From assembly GCA_965279255.1 (NCBI GenBank), contig OZ257146.1, forward strand, positions 3,658,001 to 3,722,000: a stretch of DNA of 64,000 nucleotides. The letters are read 5' to 3'. Made by a program: the position numbers and the translations under genes. Each line of letters begins with the position of its first letter. The first letter of the stretch is position 1. The DNA is from CAMFLJ01 sp965279255. GTDB lineage: Bacteria > Actinomycetota > Acidimicrobiia > Acidimicrobiales > Acidimicrobilacustridaceae. The notes under the pieces are model-generated. The model did not search any database, had not been told where the DNA came from, and was given only the letters and a program-made list of their open reading frames with translations. Shown here in pieces: positions 17,432 through 28,768 of this stretch.

Positions 17432-19345
17432 ATGCCCGACACCTCGACCCCGAAGCCGGCCGTCGCGCGCCTCGCCGCCCGGCTGGGCGTGGTCCTCGCG
17501 GCCCTGGTCGTGGTGCTCATGGCCGGCACCGGCGTGGCCTCCGCCCACGCGTCGCTCGTGTCCACCACCCCGGCCGACGGCCAGTCGGTGCCGACCGCGC
17601 CCCAGATCGTGTCGGCGACCTTCAGCGAGAGCATCTCGGCCGACGTCGGCGGCCTCACCGTGCGCAACACCGACGGCGACCGCGTCGACGACGGCAACAG
17701 CTCGGTCAGCGCCAACACCCTGCAGGTCACCGTCCCCACCGACCTGCCCGAGGGCACCTACATCGCCACCTACCGGGTGCTCTCCGCCGACGGCCACCCG
17801 GTCAGCGGCTCGTGGCTGTTCGGCGTGGGCACCGCCCCGGTCGACCCGTCCGCCGCGGGTGCCGGCGGCACCGGCGACGCCGGCTGGGAGGTCGTCGGGG
17901 CCATCGCCCGGTTCGTCACCTACCTCACCGCCCTGCTGGCCGCCGGCCTGGCGTTCTTCCTGGCCTTCCTCCACGACCAGCGGGCCGACCGCTGGAAGCT
18001 CGTGCCGGTCGTGCGCATCTCCGCGGTGATCGGCCTGTTCGGCATCGTCGGCACCATCGTCGCCCAGGCCGCCCTGCTCACCGGCCGGGGGCTGAGCGCC
18101 GCAACCGACGGCAAGGTCCTCCAGAGCGTGCTCACCGACCGCCTCGGCTGGGCATCGGCCGTGCTGCTCATCGGCCTCGCCGCCGTCCACCTCTCGACCG
18201 ACACCAACAAGCTGCTGGCCGCCCAGGTGCTGAGCTTCTACGGCGGCCTCGCCGTCACGGTGTCGTTCGCCCTCTGGGGCCACAACACCGAGGCCCCGTA
18301 CCGGTGGCTGGCCCTCGTCAGCGACATCGTGCACGTCACCGCCGCCGCCGTCTGGCTCGGCGGCCTGGTCGGGCTCACCATGGTGCTGTTCCGCCGGGCC
18401 CCGCACCCCGTGCGCTCCACGGCCATGATCCTCAGCCGGTTCTCCACCGCCGCGGCGGTGAGCGTCATCGCCCTGGTGCTCGCCGGCGGGGCCATGACCT
18501 GGATCGAGACCGGCTCGGTGAAGGCCCTGTTCACCACCACCTACGGCCGCCTGGTGCTGGTGAAGATGGCGATCACCCTCGGCGTGGTCGTGATGGCCGC
18601 CTACAACCGGTTCCGCCTGGTCCCGGCCATCGTCGCCGGTTCGGAGGCCGACCCCGACGAGGCCGACGAGCGGGTCGTCACCATCCCGGCGCGCTCCGAG
18701 GGCGCGGTGGTCGCGGCGACGGGCAGCGGCCTGTCGGAGAATCCGGGGTCGGCGGGAACCGAACGCACCCCTTCCGACGACCAGGACGGTGGTGACCACC
18801 GCGCCCTCGACTCCGAGACCCCCGATGACGTCGACGACGTCAGCAACCCTGGCGACGACGACGAGGAGCCGACCGAGAGCGAGCTGCAGTCGTGGCGCTG
18901 GATCGAGCTGCGCCGGATGGTCGGCTACGAGGCCCTCGCCCTCGTCGCGGTGCTCGGGTTCACGGCCGTGCTGGTGAACACCACACCCGCCCGCACGGCG
19001 GTCGTCAGCGAGGCCAAGGTCGTCAACCTCACCGATGACACCGCCACCGGCACCGTCAACCTCGTCGTCAGCCCGGCCCGGGTCGGCACCAACACCATCC
19101 ACGTGCAGTACGCCGACGAGGCGGGGAAGCCCCTCGACGTCGCCAACACCCTCACCATCGAGCTGTCACTCCCCGAGAAGGACCTCGGCCCGATCACCCG
19201 CCAGGTGGTGAAGGTCTCCACCGGTCACTACGTCCTCGACGGCGACGAGCTCTCCCTCGCCGGCGACTGGACCATCACCCTCGCCGTGCGCACGAGCGAC
19301 TTCACCGAGGAGCGGACCACCTTCCAGGTCCCCATCTCCAAGTGA
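17432..19345 (+). CDS. CopC-CopD fusion copper protein
   Basis: 637 residues. The signal peptide ends at SAHA, leaving a mature start HASLVSTTPADG. The CopC domain (about residues 34-135) keeps this N-terminal His and the ADGHPVSG block used for copper binding. The membrane CopD domain (about 155-400) follows, then an acidic hydrophilic stretch of about 85 residues (about 405-490), one more membrane segment, and a C-terminal extracytoplasmic beta domain resembling YtkA/FixH. The layout matches actinobacterial copper-uptake or resistance proteins. The next gene encodes a YcnI-like protein, the usual partner. Transport direction is not established. Confidence 0.88.
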   Translation: MPDTSTPKPAVARLAARLGVVLAALVVVLMAGTGVASAHASLVSTTPADGQSVPTAPQIVSATFSESISADVGGLTVRNTDGDRVDDGNSSVSANTLQVTVPTDLPEGTYIATYRVLSADGHPVSGSWLFGVGTAPVDPSAAGAGGTGDAGWEVVGAIARFVTYLTALLAAGLAFFLAFLHDQRADRWKLVPVVRISAVIGLFGIVGTIVAQAALLTGRGLSAATDGKVLQSVLTDRLGWASAVLLIGLAAVHLSTDTNKLLAAQVLSFYGGLAVTVSFALWGHNTEAPYRWLALVSDIVHVTAAAVWLGGLVGLTMVLFRRAPHPVRSTAMILSRFSTAAAVSVIALVLAGGAMTWIETGSVKALFTTTYGRLVLVKMAITLGVVVMAAYNRFRLVPAIVAGSEADPDEADERVVTIPARSEGAVVAATGSGLSENPGSAGTERTPSDDQDGGDHRALDSETPDDVDDVSNPGDDDEEPTESELQSWRWIELRRMVGYEALALVAVLGFTAVLVNTTPARTAVVSEAKVVNLTDDTATGTVNLVVSPARVGTNTIHVQYADEAGKPLDVANTLTIELSLPEKDLGPITRQVVKVSTGHYVLDGDELSLAGDWTITLAVRTSDFTEERTTFQVPISK

Positions 19346-19374
19346 CGCGCCACCACCGTCTCCCAGGAGCACCC

Positions 19375-20163
19375 ATGAACCGTCTCACCCGCCGCCTCGC
19401 CGTCACGCTCGGCCTCGCCGCCGTCACCGTCGTCGCCATCGCCGGGCCCGCCGCGGCCCACACCGAGGCGGAGGCCGAGGCCGCCACCGCCGGGCGCACC
19501 AGGATCACCTTCACCGCCGAGGCCGAGTGCGCCGACGGCGCCGAGCCCACCAACGCCCTGCGGGTGCAGCTCCCCCAGGGCGCCTCCGACGTGAAGCCCG
19601 AGAACCAGTCGGGTTGGTCGTCGCAGGTCACCGCCACCGAGGTGAGCTGGAGCGCGGCGAACCCCACCATCGACCAGGACACCTTCGTGGTCGAGATGGT
19701 GCTGGCCCAGCCCGTCGGCGACACCGTCTACCTGCCGGCGATCCAGGGCTGCCCCAACGGCGAGGAGATCGCCTGGATCCAGATCCCGGCCACCCCCGGT
19801 GAGACCCTCGCCAACCCGGCGCCCTCCATCGAGGTGCCGGCCAACTCCACCACGCCCACCACCGCAGCTGCGGTGCCCACCACGCCGACCACAGCCGCCG
19901 GATCGCCCACCACCACCTCCCGCATGGCGCTCGAGGAGACCCCGATCACCCAGGAGGGCAGCACGACCAACACCGCCGGCCTGATCGTGTTCATCGTGGT
20001 GTGCGTCGTGATCGTCGGTGGCGCGGTGGCCCTCTACCTGCGCCACCGCAACACGGGGAACACCACCCCCGCCCCGGCTGACACGGCCCCGGCCCCGGCG
20101 CCGACGGCCCCGGCCGACAGCGCGGCGACCGACGAGCCCACCACCGGCACCCCGGAGGAGTAG
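19375..20163 (+). CDS. YcnI-like (DUF1775) copper-associated membrane protein
   Basis: A 262-residue protein with a signal peptide (about residues 1-29, ending AAAHTEAEA), a YcnI/DUF1775 domain, a Thr/Pro linker, one transmembrane helix (LIVFIVVCVVIVGGAVALYL) and a Pro/Ala-rich cytoplasmic tail. YcnI domains bind copper through an N-terminal His. Here the mature N-terminus is expected at His-Thr-Glu. It lies 29 bases after the CopC-CopD gene with a CAGGAGC ribosome-binding site, so the two probably form one copper operon. Confidence 0.83.
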   Translation: MNRLTRRLAVTLGLAAVTVVAIAGPAAAHTEAEAEAATAGRTRITFTAEAECADGAEPTNALRVQLPQGASDVKPENQSGWSSQVTATEVSWSAANPTIDQDTFVVEMVLAQPVGDTVYLPAIQGCPNGEEIAWIQIPATPGETLANPAPSIEVPANSTTPTTAAAVPTTPTTAAGSPTTTSRMALEETPITQEGSTTNTAGLIVFIVVCVVIVGGAVALYLRHRNTGNTTPAPADTAPAPAPTAPADSAATDEPTTGTPEE

Positions 20164-20164
20164 C

Positions 20165-21166
20165 TCAGTCGGTGGGTGAGCTGAGGTCGCCCTCGAAGAT
20201 GGCGGCCTTCACGCCCCGCCGCGCCAGCTCGGTGAGGAACGCCAACGGGTCGACCAGCTCGGCCAGTCCGGCCGCGCCCGGCCGCCGCACGCCACCGCTG
20301 ATCACCGTCTGCACCGCCACCGCGGCCACGGCCCCGGCGGCGACGGCCGGGCGGTCCATGGCGCCGAGCACGACGACGTCGCGCGACGTGCCCCGGAGGC
20401 CCCTCAGCTCGACACGCACGGCGCCAGGCCCACCCTCGGGGTGGGTCGGCCACAGCATCGGGAGCCGGGCGGTGAGGCGGTCGCGGCGGGTGGCCGAGAC
20501 GCGGGCGGTGACCCGCTTGATGCCCGGGAACGCAGGGACGAGCACGAGCGCGTCGGGAAGGGCGGCCCGGTAGCAGTCCTGGGCGCCGATGGGGTCGGGG
20601 AACCAGCACAGCTCGCGGCCCGAGCCCCCGGTGCGCTGCTCCCAGCCGCCCTCACGCCAGTCGATCGCGCCCCGGCCGACGGCCCGGTGGTGCTGGCGGG
20701 CGCAGGCGGGACCACCGGTGCCGGACTTGGCAACGTGGATCTCGTCGACCCGGTCGAAGCGGGTGGCGCCATGGGCGGCCAGCACGCAGGTCAGGCCGGG
20801 GGCGAAGCCGGCACCGACCACCAGGTGCACGCCCCGCTCGCGGGCTTCGTGGTCGAGCGAGAGCAGCGCCCGCACGTCGTCGATGTCGTCGCTGGTCGAG
20901 ACCACGTGCTGCCCCGCCCGCACGAAGACCGCGGCCTGGCCCGCCTGCACCCGGCCGGGGCCGGCGAGCACCACGATGTCGACGTCGAGAGGATCGGTCA
21001 TCGCACCCCGGTCGACGGTGGCCGCGTCGCCGAGGCTGGTGGCCACCAGCTCGGCGCGGCTCACGCTGTCGTCACGGATGACGACCTCGTCGACGTCGGT
21101 CGACACCAGCTGTCGGGCCAGGCGCGCACCCACCGCCCCGACGCCGATGATGCCGACACGGGTCAT
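20165..21166 (-). CDS. Saccharopine-dehydrogenase-like NAD(P)-binding protein
   Basis: A 333-residue protein beginning with a Rossmann dinucleotide-binding motif (MTRVGIIGVGAVGARLARQL), followed by an acidic strand end and a VVLAGPG second strand. The remainder resembles the dimerisation/substrate part of saccharopine-dehydrogenase-like oxidoreductases (GAGFAPGLTCVLAAHGA; HHRAVGRGAIDWREGGW). No lysine-metabolism genes are adjacent and no specific substrate can be inferred. ATG 21166 is the natural start because the Rossmann motif begins at once. Confidence 0.8.
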   Translation of the reverse strand: MTRVGIIGVGAVGARLARQLVSTDVDEVVIRDDSVSRAELVATSLGDAATVDRGAMTDPLDVDIVVLAGPGRVQAGQAAVFVRAGQHVVSTSDDIDDVRALLSLDHEARERGVHLVVGAGFAPGLTCVLAAHGATRFDRVDEIHVAKSGTGGPACARQHHRAVGRGAIDWREGGWEQRTGGSGRELCWFPDPIGAQDCYRAALPDALVLVPAFPGIKRVTARVSATRRDRLTARLPMLWPTHPEGGPGAVRVELRGLRGTSRDVVVLGAMDRPAVAAGAVAAVAVQTVISGGVRRPGAAGLAELVDPLAFLTELARRGVKAAIFEGDLSSPTD

Positions 21167-21174
21167 GACGCGCC

Positions 21175-21312
21175 TCAGCCCAGCTCGGGGCCGGAGAGCT
21201 CGCGCCATCCTCCGGACTGGGGCGGCGTGCCTCCGGCGCCACGCAGACGCAGCGCAGCGGCGACGAGGCTCGCCAACCCGATGGCCACGAGGGCCCGTCG
21301 GATCATCTTCAT
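21175..21312 (-). CDS. Small membrane-anchored protein (45 residues)
   Basis: A short open frame between tRNA-Ile and the Rossmann protein. It begins MKMIRRALVAIGLASLVAAALRLRG and ends GWRELSGPELG before a TGA. The N-terminal half is a basic residue cluster followed by one hydrophobic helix, so it could be a single-pass membrane peptide. Its stop is 8 bases before the next start, consistent with co-transcription. I recognise no family. A chance ORF is possible, but the composition and placement favour a real gene. Confidence 0.5.
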   Translation of the reverse strand: MKMIRRALVAIGLASLVAAALRLRGAGGTPPQSGGWRELSGPELG

Positions 21313-21314
21313 CG

Positions 21315-21388
<74 letters not shown>

Positions 21389-21439
21389 GGAGCCGGCGGG
21401 ACACCATACCCAAGCCGACGCAGAGGGGGAAAACCGAGC

Positions 21440-22033
21440 TCAGCCGGCGTCGGCCTCGCGGTCGGCGGGGCGGGCCGTCTCGAGCTCGATCTGGGTGAAG
21501 CGGACGCCGCCCACGACCCCCGCGATCAGGTTGAACAGCACGCTCGTGACCACCGCGAACACGGCGCCGGTGACGAAGAAGACCAGGCCGGCGACCAGCG
21601 AGCCCTGGAAGATCTGGCCGCCGTTGATGGTGAAGGTGTCCTCGGCGAGGATCTGGGCCAGGAAGTTCTCGACGTTGCCGATGGTGCCGGTCGAGACCGC
21701 CACCCGCCACAGCAGCACGCCGGCCACGACCACGATCAGCCACAGGCTCAGGGCGAACAGCAGCGAGACCTTCAGCATCGACCACGGGTCGATGTGGGTG
21801 ACGACCCGCTGCACCTGCCGGGCCTTGATGCGCTTGGGCCGGCGGCGCGACGACGACTCGGCCGCCGGGAGCGCCGCGGCCGGCGTGGCCTCGGGGCCCT
21901 CCGCGGCGGTGGGAGGCTCGGTGGGGGCAGACGAGGGGTCGTCGTCGAACGGTGCGGGGGTGACCACGGGGGCGGCGATCGTGGCCTCGGACGCGGAGAG
22001 CGCGTCGGTGCCGGGAGAAGGGTCGATCGCCAT
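21440..22033 (-). CDS. DUF3566 membrane protein
   Basis: 197 residues. An Ala/Pro/Ser-rich N-terminal 70 residues, a basic patch (SSRRRPKRIKARQVQRVV), then the conserved DUF3566 domain with two transmembrane helices (MLKVSLLFALSLWLIVVVAGVLLW and SLVAGLVFFVTGAVFAVVTSVLFNLIAGVVGGV). DUF3566 genes follow gyrA in many actinobacteria, including mycobacteria, where the region is linked to cell-division and envelope functions. The start is uncertain. ATG 22033 has TACACT 7 bases upstream and no Shine-Dalgarno, which fits a leaderless mRNA. An in-frame start at 22051 would lie upstream of that element. Confidence 0.83.
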   Translation of the reverse strand: MAIDPSPGTDALSASEATIAAPVVTPAPFDDDPSSAPTEPPTAAEGPEATPAAALPAAESSSRRRPKRIKARQVQRVVTHIDPWSMLKVSLLFALSLWLIVVVAGVLLWRVAVSTGTIGNVENFLAQILAEDTFTINGGQIFQGSLVAGLVFFVTGAVFAVVTSVLFNLIAGVVGGVRFTQIELETARPADREADAG

Positions 22034-22081
22034 CGGAGGCAGTGTAGGCACCCCGTGGGGGCGCTCTGGGTCACTCCACGG

Positions 22082-22501
22082 TCACCACTGGCGCCGGGCG
22101 CGCGACGTGGCCCGGGCGTCGCCGACCCGCACGGTGACCTCCACCTCGCCGTCCCGGGCGGCGAACGACTCGAGCTCCCCGTGGTTCTCGACCGCCATGG
22201 CCACCGCGGCCGGCCGCCCCTTCGCGGCACCGGCCAGCGCCGCCGCGTCGGCCGCCGACTGGGCCCGGGCGCGGGCCCCGACCATGTTCCCGAGCGCCAC
22301 CAGGCCGATCACCAGCGCCACCACCAGCGCGAGCACGCCGGCGAGCAACGGCAGGGCCTGGCCCTGGTCGGTGCCACGGCCACGGCGGCCCGGCGCCACA
22401 CCGGGCTCGACACCGACCTCGACCTCAGCCTCGGCCTCCACTTCGAGCACGGCCTCTGCGGCGAGCCCGACCTCCACTGCGACTGCATCTCGTGACCCCA
22501 C
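22082..22501 (-). CDS. TadE-like membrane protein
   Basis: 139 residues. The recognisable core is a DQGQALPLLAGVLALVVALVIGLVALG hydrophobic helix followed by ARAQSAADAAALAGA. This matches the N-terminal membrane helix and RaxAADAAALA motif of TadE/TadG-like pilus-associated proteins (Rv3654c type). The first 50 residues are a Val/Glu-rich run. GTG 22501 is chosen because GGGGAGG lies 4-5 bases upstream. No other tad or flp genes are in the window, so whether it belongs to a pilus is unknown. Confidence 0.72.
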   Translation of the reverse strand: MGSRDAVAVEVGLAAEAVLEVEAEAEVEVGVEPGVAPGRRGRGTDQGQALPLLAGVLALVVALVIGLVALGNMVGARARAQSAADAAALAGAAKGRPAAVAMAVENHGELESFAARDGEVEVTVRVGDARATSRARRQW

Positions 22502-22604
22502 GGGGCCTCCCCTTCGTCGTCCGGGCCGAGAGCCCGGGTCAACAGAGGCGGGCGAGGCCCGCGAGGAGGCCGCCGTGGGGCGGCGAGAGCGCTGTGGGAC
22601 GCGC

Positions 22605-25082
22605 CTAGGCGTCGTCGTCGTCGGCGCCGAGCACAGGGGCCACCGAGGCCACCGTCTCGTCACCGGTGACGTTCATGACCTTCACGCCGGTGGCGTCGCG
22701 GCCCTGCGAGGAGATCTCCCGCACGGCCATGCGGATCACCGTGCCGCTGCTGTTGATCACGAAGATGTCGTCGTCGATGCCGACCATGAAGGCCGCCACC
22801 ACGAAGCCCTTGCGGGCGGTGAGCTTGATGCCCCGCACGCCCTGGCCACCACGACCCTGCTTGTTGAACCGGTCGAGCTGGGTGCGCTTGCCGTAGCCGG
22901 CGTCGGTGACGATCAGGATGGCGACGTCGTCGCGGGCGACGTCGCACGAGACGACCTCGTCCTCGGGCTTCATCTTCATGCCGCGCACGCCGGCCGCGGC
23001 CCGGCCCATGGCCCGGACCTCGTCCTCGGCGAAGCGGATGGTCATGCCCGCGCGGGACACCATGAAGATGTCGTCGCCGCCGTTGGTGGGGATGACCCGC
23101 ACGAGCTCGTCGCCGTCACGCAGGTTGATGGCGATGAGCCCGGCCCGCAGCGAGGAGTCGTACTCGGTGAACTTGGTCTTCTTGACCTGGCCCTTCTTCG
23201 TGGCGAAGAACAGGAACCGGTTGGTCTCGTAGTCGCGGGTGTCGATGATCGCTTCGATCGTCTCGCCCGGCTGGAGCGGCAGCAGGTTCACGATGGCGGT
23301 GCCTCGCGCCTGGCGCTCCTTCATCGGGATCTCGTGCGCCTTGAGGCGGTACACGCGGCCGCGGTTCGAGAAGAACAGCAGGTAGGCGTGGGCCGTGGTG
23401 TGGATGATGTGGTTGACCCAGTCCTCGTCCTTGAGCTTGGTGCCGGCCACACCGCGGCCGCCGCGGCCCTGCACCTTGAAGGCGTCGGAGGCGACGGTCT
23501 TGATGTAGCCCTTGGCGCTCATGGTGACGACGAGGTCCTCGTCGTCGATGAGGTCCTCGATGTCGAGGTCGCCCACGTCGTAGGTGATCTGCGAGCGGCG
23601 GGGCTGGGCGTAGGTCTCGCGGATGACCGCCATCTCCTCGGAGATGACGGCCCGCAGCTTGACCTCGTCGGCGAGGATGGCCTCGAGCTCGGCGATGGTC
23701 TCGCGGAGCTTGGCGAGCTCCTCCTCGAGGTTCGCCCGGCCCAGGCGGGTGAGGCGCGACAGCTGCATGTCGAGGATGTGCTCGGCCTGCACGTCGGAGA
23801 ACTCGAAGGGATCGGCCATGAGGGCCGCCAGGGCCGCGGCGCGGTCGGCGCTGGCCCGGATGGCGGCGATGATCTCGTCGATGAGGTCGAGGGCCTTGAT
23901 GAGGCCTTCGACGATGTGGGCCCGGTCCCTGGCCTTCTGGAGGCGGTTCTCCGAACGGCGCCGGATGACCTCCTTCTGGTGGTCGATGTAGGCCACCAGG
24001 GCCTCGCGCAGGTTCAGCGTGCGGGGGATGCCGTCGACGAGGGCCACGGTGTTGACCGAGAAGTTCGTCTGCAGCGGCGTGCGCTTGTAGAGGTTGTTGA
24101 GGATCACCAGGGCCGGCGCGTCGCGCTTGAGCCGCAGCACCAGGCGCAGCTTGCCCTTGGCCGACTCGTCGTTCAGCTCGGCGATGCCCTCGAGCTCGCG
24201 GTTGTCGACGAGCTCCTTGACCTTGACGATGAACTGGTTCGGGCTGACCTGGTAGGGCAGCTCGGTGATGACGATGTGGTCGGCGCGGGCGCCTTCCTCG
24301 ATCTCGGCCTTGCCCCGGAGCTTGATGGAGCCACGACCGGTTCGGTAGGCGTCCATGATCCCCTGGCGGCCCATGATGAGCGCCCCCGTCGGGAAGTCGG
24401 GGCCCTTCACGAAGGCCATCAGGTCGTCGGGCGTGGCGTCGGGGTTCGCCAGCAGGTGGCTGACGGCGTCGATGACCTCGGCCAGGTTGTGGGGCGGGAT
24501 GTTGGTGGCCATGCCCACCGCGATGCCCTGCGAGCCGTTGACCAGCAGGTTCGGGAAGCGGGCCGGGAGCACGACCGGCTCCTCGAACTCGCCCGAGTAG
24601 TTGTCGATGAAGTCGACGGTGTCCTCGTCGATGCCCGCCAGCATGTCCATGGCGATCGGGGCGAGGCGGCACTCGGTGTAGCGGGCGGCGGCGGCGGGCT
24701 CGTCGAGGCTGCCGAAGTTGCCCTTCGGGTGGATCAGCGGGTGGCGCAGGCTGAAGTTCTGGCCCATGCGCACGAGCGCGTCGTAGATCGCGGAGTCGCC
24801 GTGGGGGTGGTACTTGCCCATGACCTCGCCGGTGACGCGGGCGCACTTCATGGTCGGGCGGTCGGGGTAGGCCCGCAGCACGTCCATGCCCCAGAGGATG
24901 CGGCGGTGCACCGGCTTGAGGCCGTCGCGGGCATCGGGCAGGGCGCGCGACACGATGACCGACATCGCGTAGTCGAGGAAGGAGCGTTCCATCTCCTCCT
25001 GGATCTCGATCGGCTCGATGCCGCTGAAGGTGGTGCCGGCGGCCTCGCCGTCGCCGTCATCGGGCGGTTGGACGTCGCTCAT
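22605..25082 (-). CDS. gyrA: DNA gyrase subunit A
   Basis: 825 residues, full length. GyrA is the DNA-cleaving subunit of gyrase, which introduces negative supercoils with GyrB. The catalytic tyrosine is Tyr135 (AARYTECRL). The quinolone-resistance region reads HPHGDSAIYD at 92-101, with Ser97 and Asp101 at the positions equivalent to E. coli Ser83 and Asp87, so it looks unmutated. The C-terminal domain shows the beta-pinwheel repeats, including the GQGGxG-type box (NKQGRGGQGVRG). gyrB lies 70 bases upstream on the same strand. Confidence 0.97.
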   Translation of the reverse strand: MSDVQPPDDGDGEAAGTTFSGIEPIEIQEEMERSFLDYAMSVIVSRALPDARDGLKPVHRRILWGMDVLRAYPDRPTMKCARVTGEVMGKYHPHGDSAIYDALVRMGQNFSLRHPLIHPKGNFGSLDEPAAAARYTECRLAPIAMDMLAGIDEDTVDFIDNYSGEFEEPVVLPARFPNLLVNGSQGIAVGMATNIPPHNLAEVIDAVSHLLANPDATPDDLMAFVKGPDFPTGALIMGRQGIMDAYRTGRGSIKLRGKAEIEEGARADHIVITELPYQVSPNQFIVKVKELVDNRELEGIAELNDESAKGKLRLVLRLKRDAPALVILNNLYKRTPLQTNFSVNTVALVDGIPRTLNLREALVAYIDHQKEVIRRRSENRLQKARDRAHIVEGLIKALDLIDEIIAAIRASADRAAALAALMADPFEFSDVQAEHILDMQLSRLTRLGRANLEEELAKLRETIAELEAILADEVKLRAVISEEMAVIRETYAQPRRSQITYDVGDLDIEDLIDDEDLVVTMSAKGYIKTVASDAFKVQGRGGRGVAGTKLKDEDWVNHIIHTTAHAYLLFFSNRGRVYRLKAHEIPMKERQARGTAIVNLLPLQPGETIEAIIDTRDYETNRFLFFATKKGQVKKTKFTEYDSSLRAGLIAINLRDGDELVRVIPTNGGDDIFMVSRAGMTIRFAEDEVRAMGRAAAGVRGMKMKPEDEVVSCDVARDDVAILIVTDAGYGKRTQLDRFNKQGRGGQGVRGIKLTARKGFVVAAFMVGIDDDIFVINSSGTVIRMAVREISSQGRDATGVKVMNVTGDETVASVAPVLGADDDDA

Positions 25083-25152
25083 GTGGTGATGCCCCTCGAG
25101 AGGTCAGAACTGTGGTCGTTGGGTGCAGACGCGGGCCGAGGCGGCGCGTTCC

Positions 25153-27090
<1,938 letters not shown>

Positions 27091-27259
27091 GACGCGGGGT
27101 TCCCCTCTATGGATGGGTGAAGACGGTGATGTGCCCGCCGCACGCGCCAACCCGGAAGGGGTGTCGCGCCTCCGAGACGGAGGCCTGGGTCACCGGGCCT
27201 GAGACGGCCCCGGAGGCCCTGACGCGGCGTGCATCACGATGGGGGCATTCTACCAGCGT

Positions 27260-27625
27260 TCAGCGCTGGTCTCGGGCATTCCCGGAGGGGTCTCGGAGGC
27301 TCTCGGGACGCACCCGGACCTCGATCGTGGAGACGACGCCAGCGCCCAGTTCGGCCTGCAGCCGGGCGACCAGCGTGGCCTCGAGGAACCGCAGCTGGGT
27401 CGCCCACGCAGGGTCGGCGACAGCCACGGTGAGTGTGCCGTTCTTGAGCCGCACCGGACGGCTGTTGGCGCCCACGTTGGGGCCCACCAGGTCGGGCCAG
27501 CGCTCCACCAGCGACGTGTTCACGTCGGTCGACGAGCCGCCGAGGTGGCGCACCAGGCGGTTCAGGCTGTCGGAGACGCGCGCCGGCTCGGGGTCTCGGC
27601 TTCCCGGCAGCGGCTCCCACGGCAT
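27260..27625 (-). CDS. DUF721 family protein
   Basis: A 121-residue DUF721 protein with the characteristic WPDLVGPNVGANSRPVRLKNGTLTV and WATQLRFLEATLVARL blocks. DUF721 genes sit between recF and gyrB in actinobacteria, as here. The domain is distantly related to nucleic-acid-binding zinc-ribbon proteins, and the function is unknown. TACACT (complement of 27632-27637) lies exactly 6 bases before the ATG with no Shine-Dalgarno, a leaderless arrangement that would give this gene its own promoter. Confidence 0.9.
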   Translation of the reverse strand: MPWEPLPGSRDPEPARVSDSLNRLVRHLGGSSTDVNTSLVERWPDLVGPNVGANSRPVRLKNGTLTVAVADPAWATQLRFLEATLVARLQAELGAGVVSTIEVRVRPESLRDPSGNARDQR

Positions 27626-27671
27626 GGGCCGAGTGTACGGACCCCCTGCGACAGCGGGCCCCGGGCCATGC

Positions 27672-28751
27672 TCAGGCGGGGGTGACCGAGCCGCCCTCGA
27701 CCTTCAGCACCATCTCCGGCTCGGCGCCGGGAGGCAGGCCCGCGGCGCTCGACAGCAGGGTCTGGCCGGCGGGCAGGTGGGCCAGCAGGGCCGCGCTGCG
27801 CTCGGGATCGAGCTCGGAGAACACGTCGTCGAGCAGCAGGATCGGCGGCGAGCCGGTGGCGTCGGTGACCACCCGGTGGGCGGCCAGGCGCAGGGCCAGG
27901 GCCACCGAGCGCTGCTCGCCCTGGGAGGCGTGGGTGCGGGCCGGCATGCCGTCGAGGGTGAGGGCGAGCTCGTCGCGGTGCGGGCCGACGAGCGAGAGCC
28001 CCCGCCGCAGCTCGTCCTTGCGGGCGGCCTCGAGGGCGGCGGCCAGCCCGTGCTCGCGCCAGGGAGCCTCGTAGCGGACCGCCACGTGGGCGGGCCGACC
28101 GGCCACCTGGTCGTAGGCCTCCGCCAGCACCGGGGCCAGGTCGTCGACCAGAGCCGCTCGGGCGTCAGCCAGGGCCTCCCCCGCCTCGACGAGCTTGGCG
28201 TCCCACACCACGAGGGTCGCGTCGACCTCCGGCGTGAGCCTCCCGCCCGACTGCTTCAGCAGCGCGTTGCGCTGGCGCAGCACCCGGTCGAGGTCGCTGC
28301 GGACCAGGTCGAGCTTGGGCAGGCGGGCGACCAGGGTGTCGTCGAGGTAGCGGCGGCGCTCGGCCGGGCCGCCCTTCACCAGCTCGAGGTCGTCGGGCGA
28401 GAAGACCGACACCCGCAGGGCACCCAGGAGGTCACGGGCACGCGACAGGCGCTGCTTGTTGACCTGCACGCGGCCACGGCCGCTCGTGGTGATCTCGGCC
28501 TCGACCAGCAGGCTGCGGCCCTCGCGCTCCCCCTCGGCCCGCACGACCGCCATCTGGCACCCGTGGCGCACCAGGGCGTCGTTGGGGGCCCCACGGAACG
28601 ACGACAGCGTGGCGAGGTAGGCCACGGCCTCCATGACGTTGGTCTTCCCCTCGCCGTTGGCCCCGAGCAGGGCGGTGAGGCCCGGCGCGAAGGCCAGTTC
28701 GGCGGAGGGGTACGACCGGAAGTCGGTGAGCCAGAGGCGCTGGAGCTGCAC
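27672..28751 (-). CDS. recF: DNA replication/repair protein RecF
   Basis: 359 residues. SMC-like ATPase that helps load RecA at gaps. It has the Walker A motif GANGEGKT near residue 31, the ABC signature region (THASQGEQRSVALALRLA) and the Walker B ILLLDDVFSELD, and starts MQLQRLWLTDFRSY as usual. It is 17 bases downstream of dnaN, in the standard dnaA-dnaN-recF order. Confidence 0.96.
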   Translation of the reverse strand: MQLQRLWLTDFRSYPSAELAFAPGLTALLGANGEGKTNVMEAVAYLATLSSFRGAPNDALVRHGCQMAVVRAEGEREGRSLLVEAEITTSGRGRVQVNKQRLSRARDLLGALRVSVFSPDDLELVKGGPAERRRYLDDTLVARLPKLDLVRSDLDRVLRQRNALLKQSGGRLTPEVDATLVVWDAKLVEAGEALADARAALVDDLAPVLAEAYDQVAGRPAHVAVRYEAPWREHGLAAALEAARKDELRRGLSLVGPHRDELALTLDGMPARTHASQGEQRSVALALRLAAHRVVTDATGSPPILLLDDVFSELDPERSAALLAHLPAGQTLLSSAAGLPPGAEPEMVLKVEGGSVTPA

Positions 28752-28768
28752 GAGCCTCCGAGGCGGGT

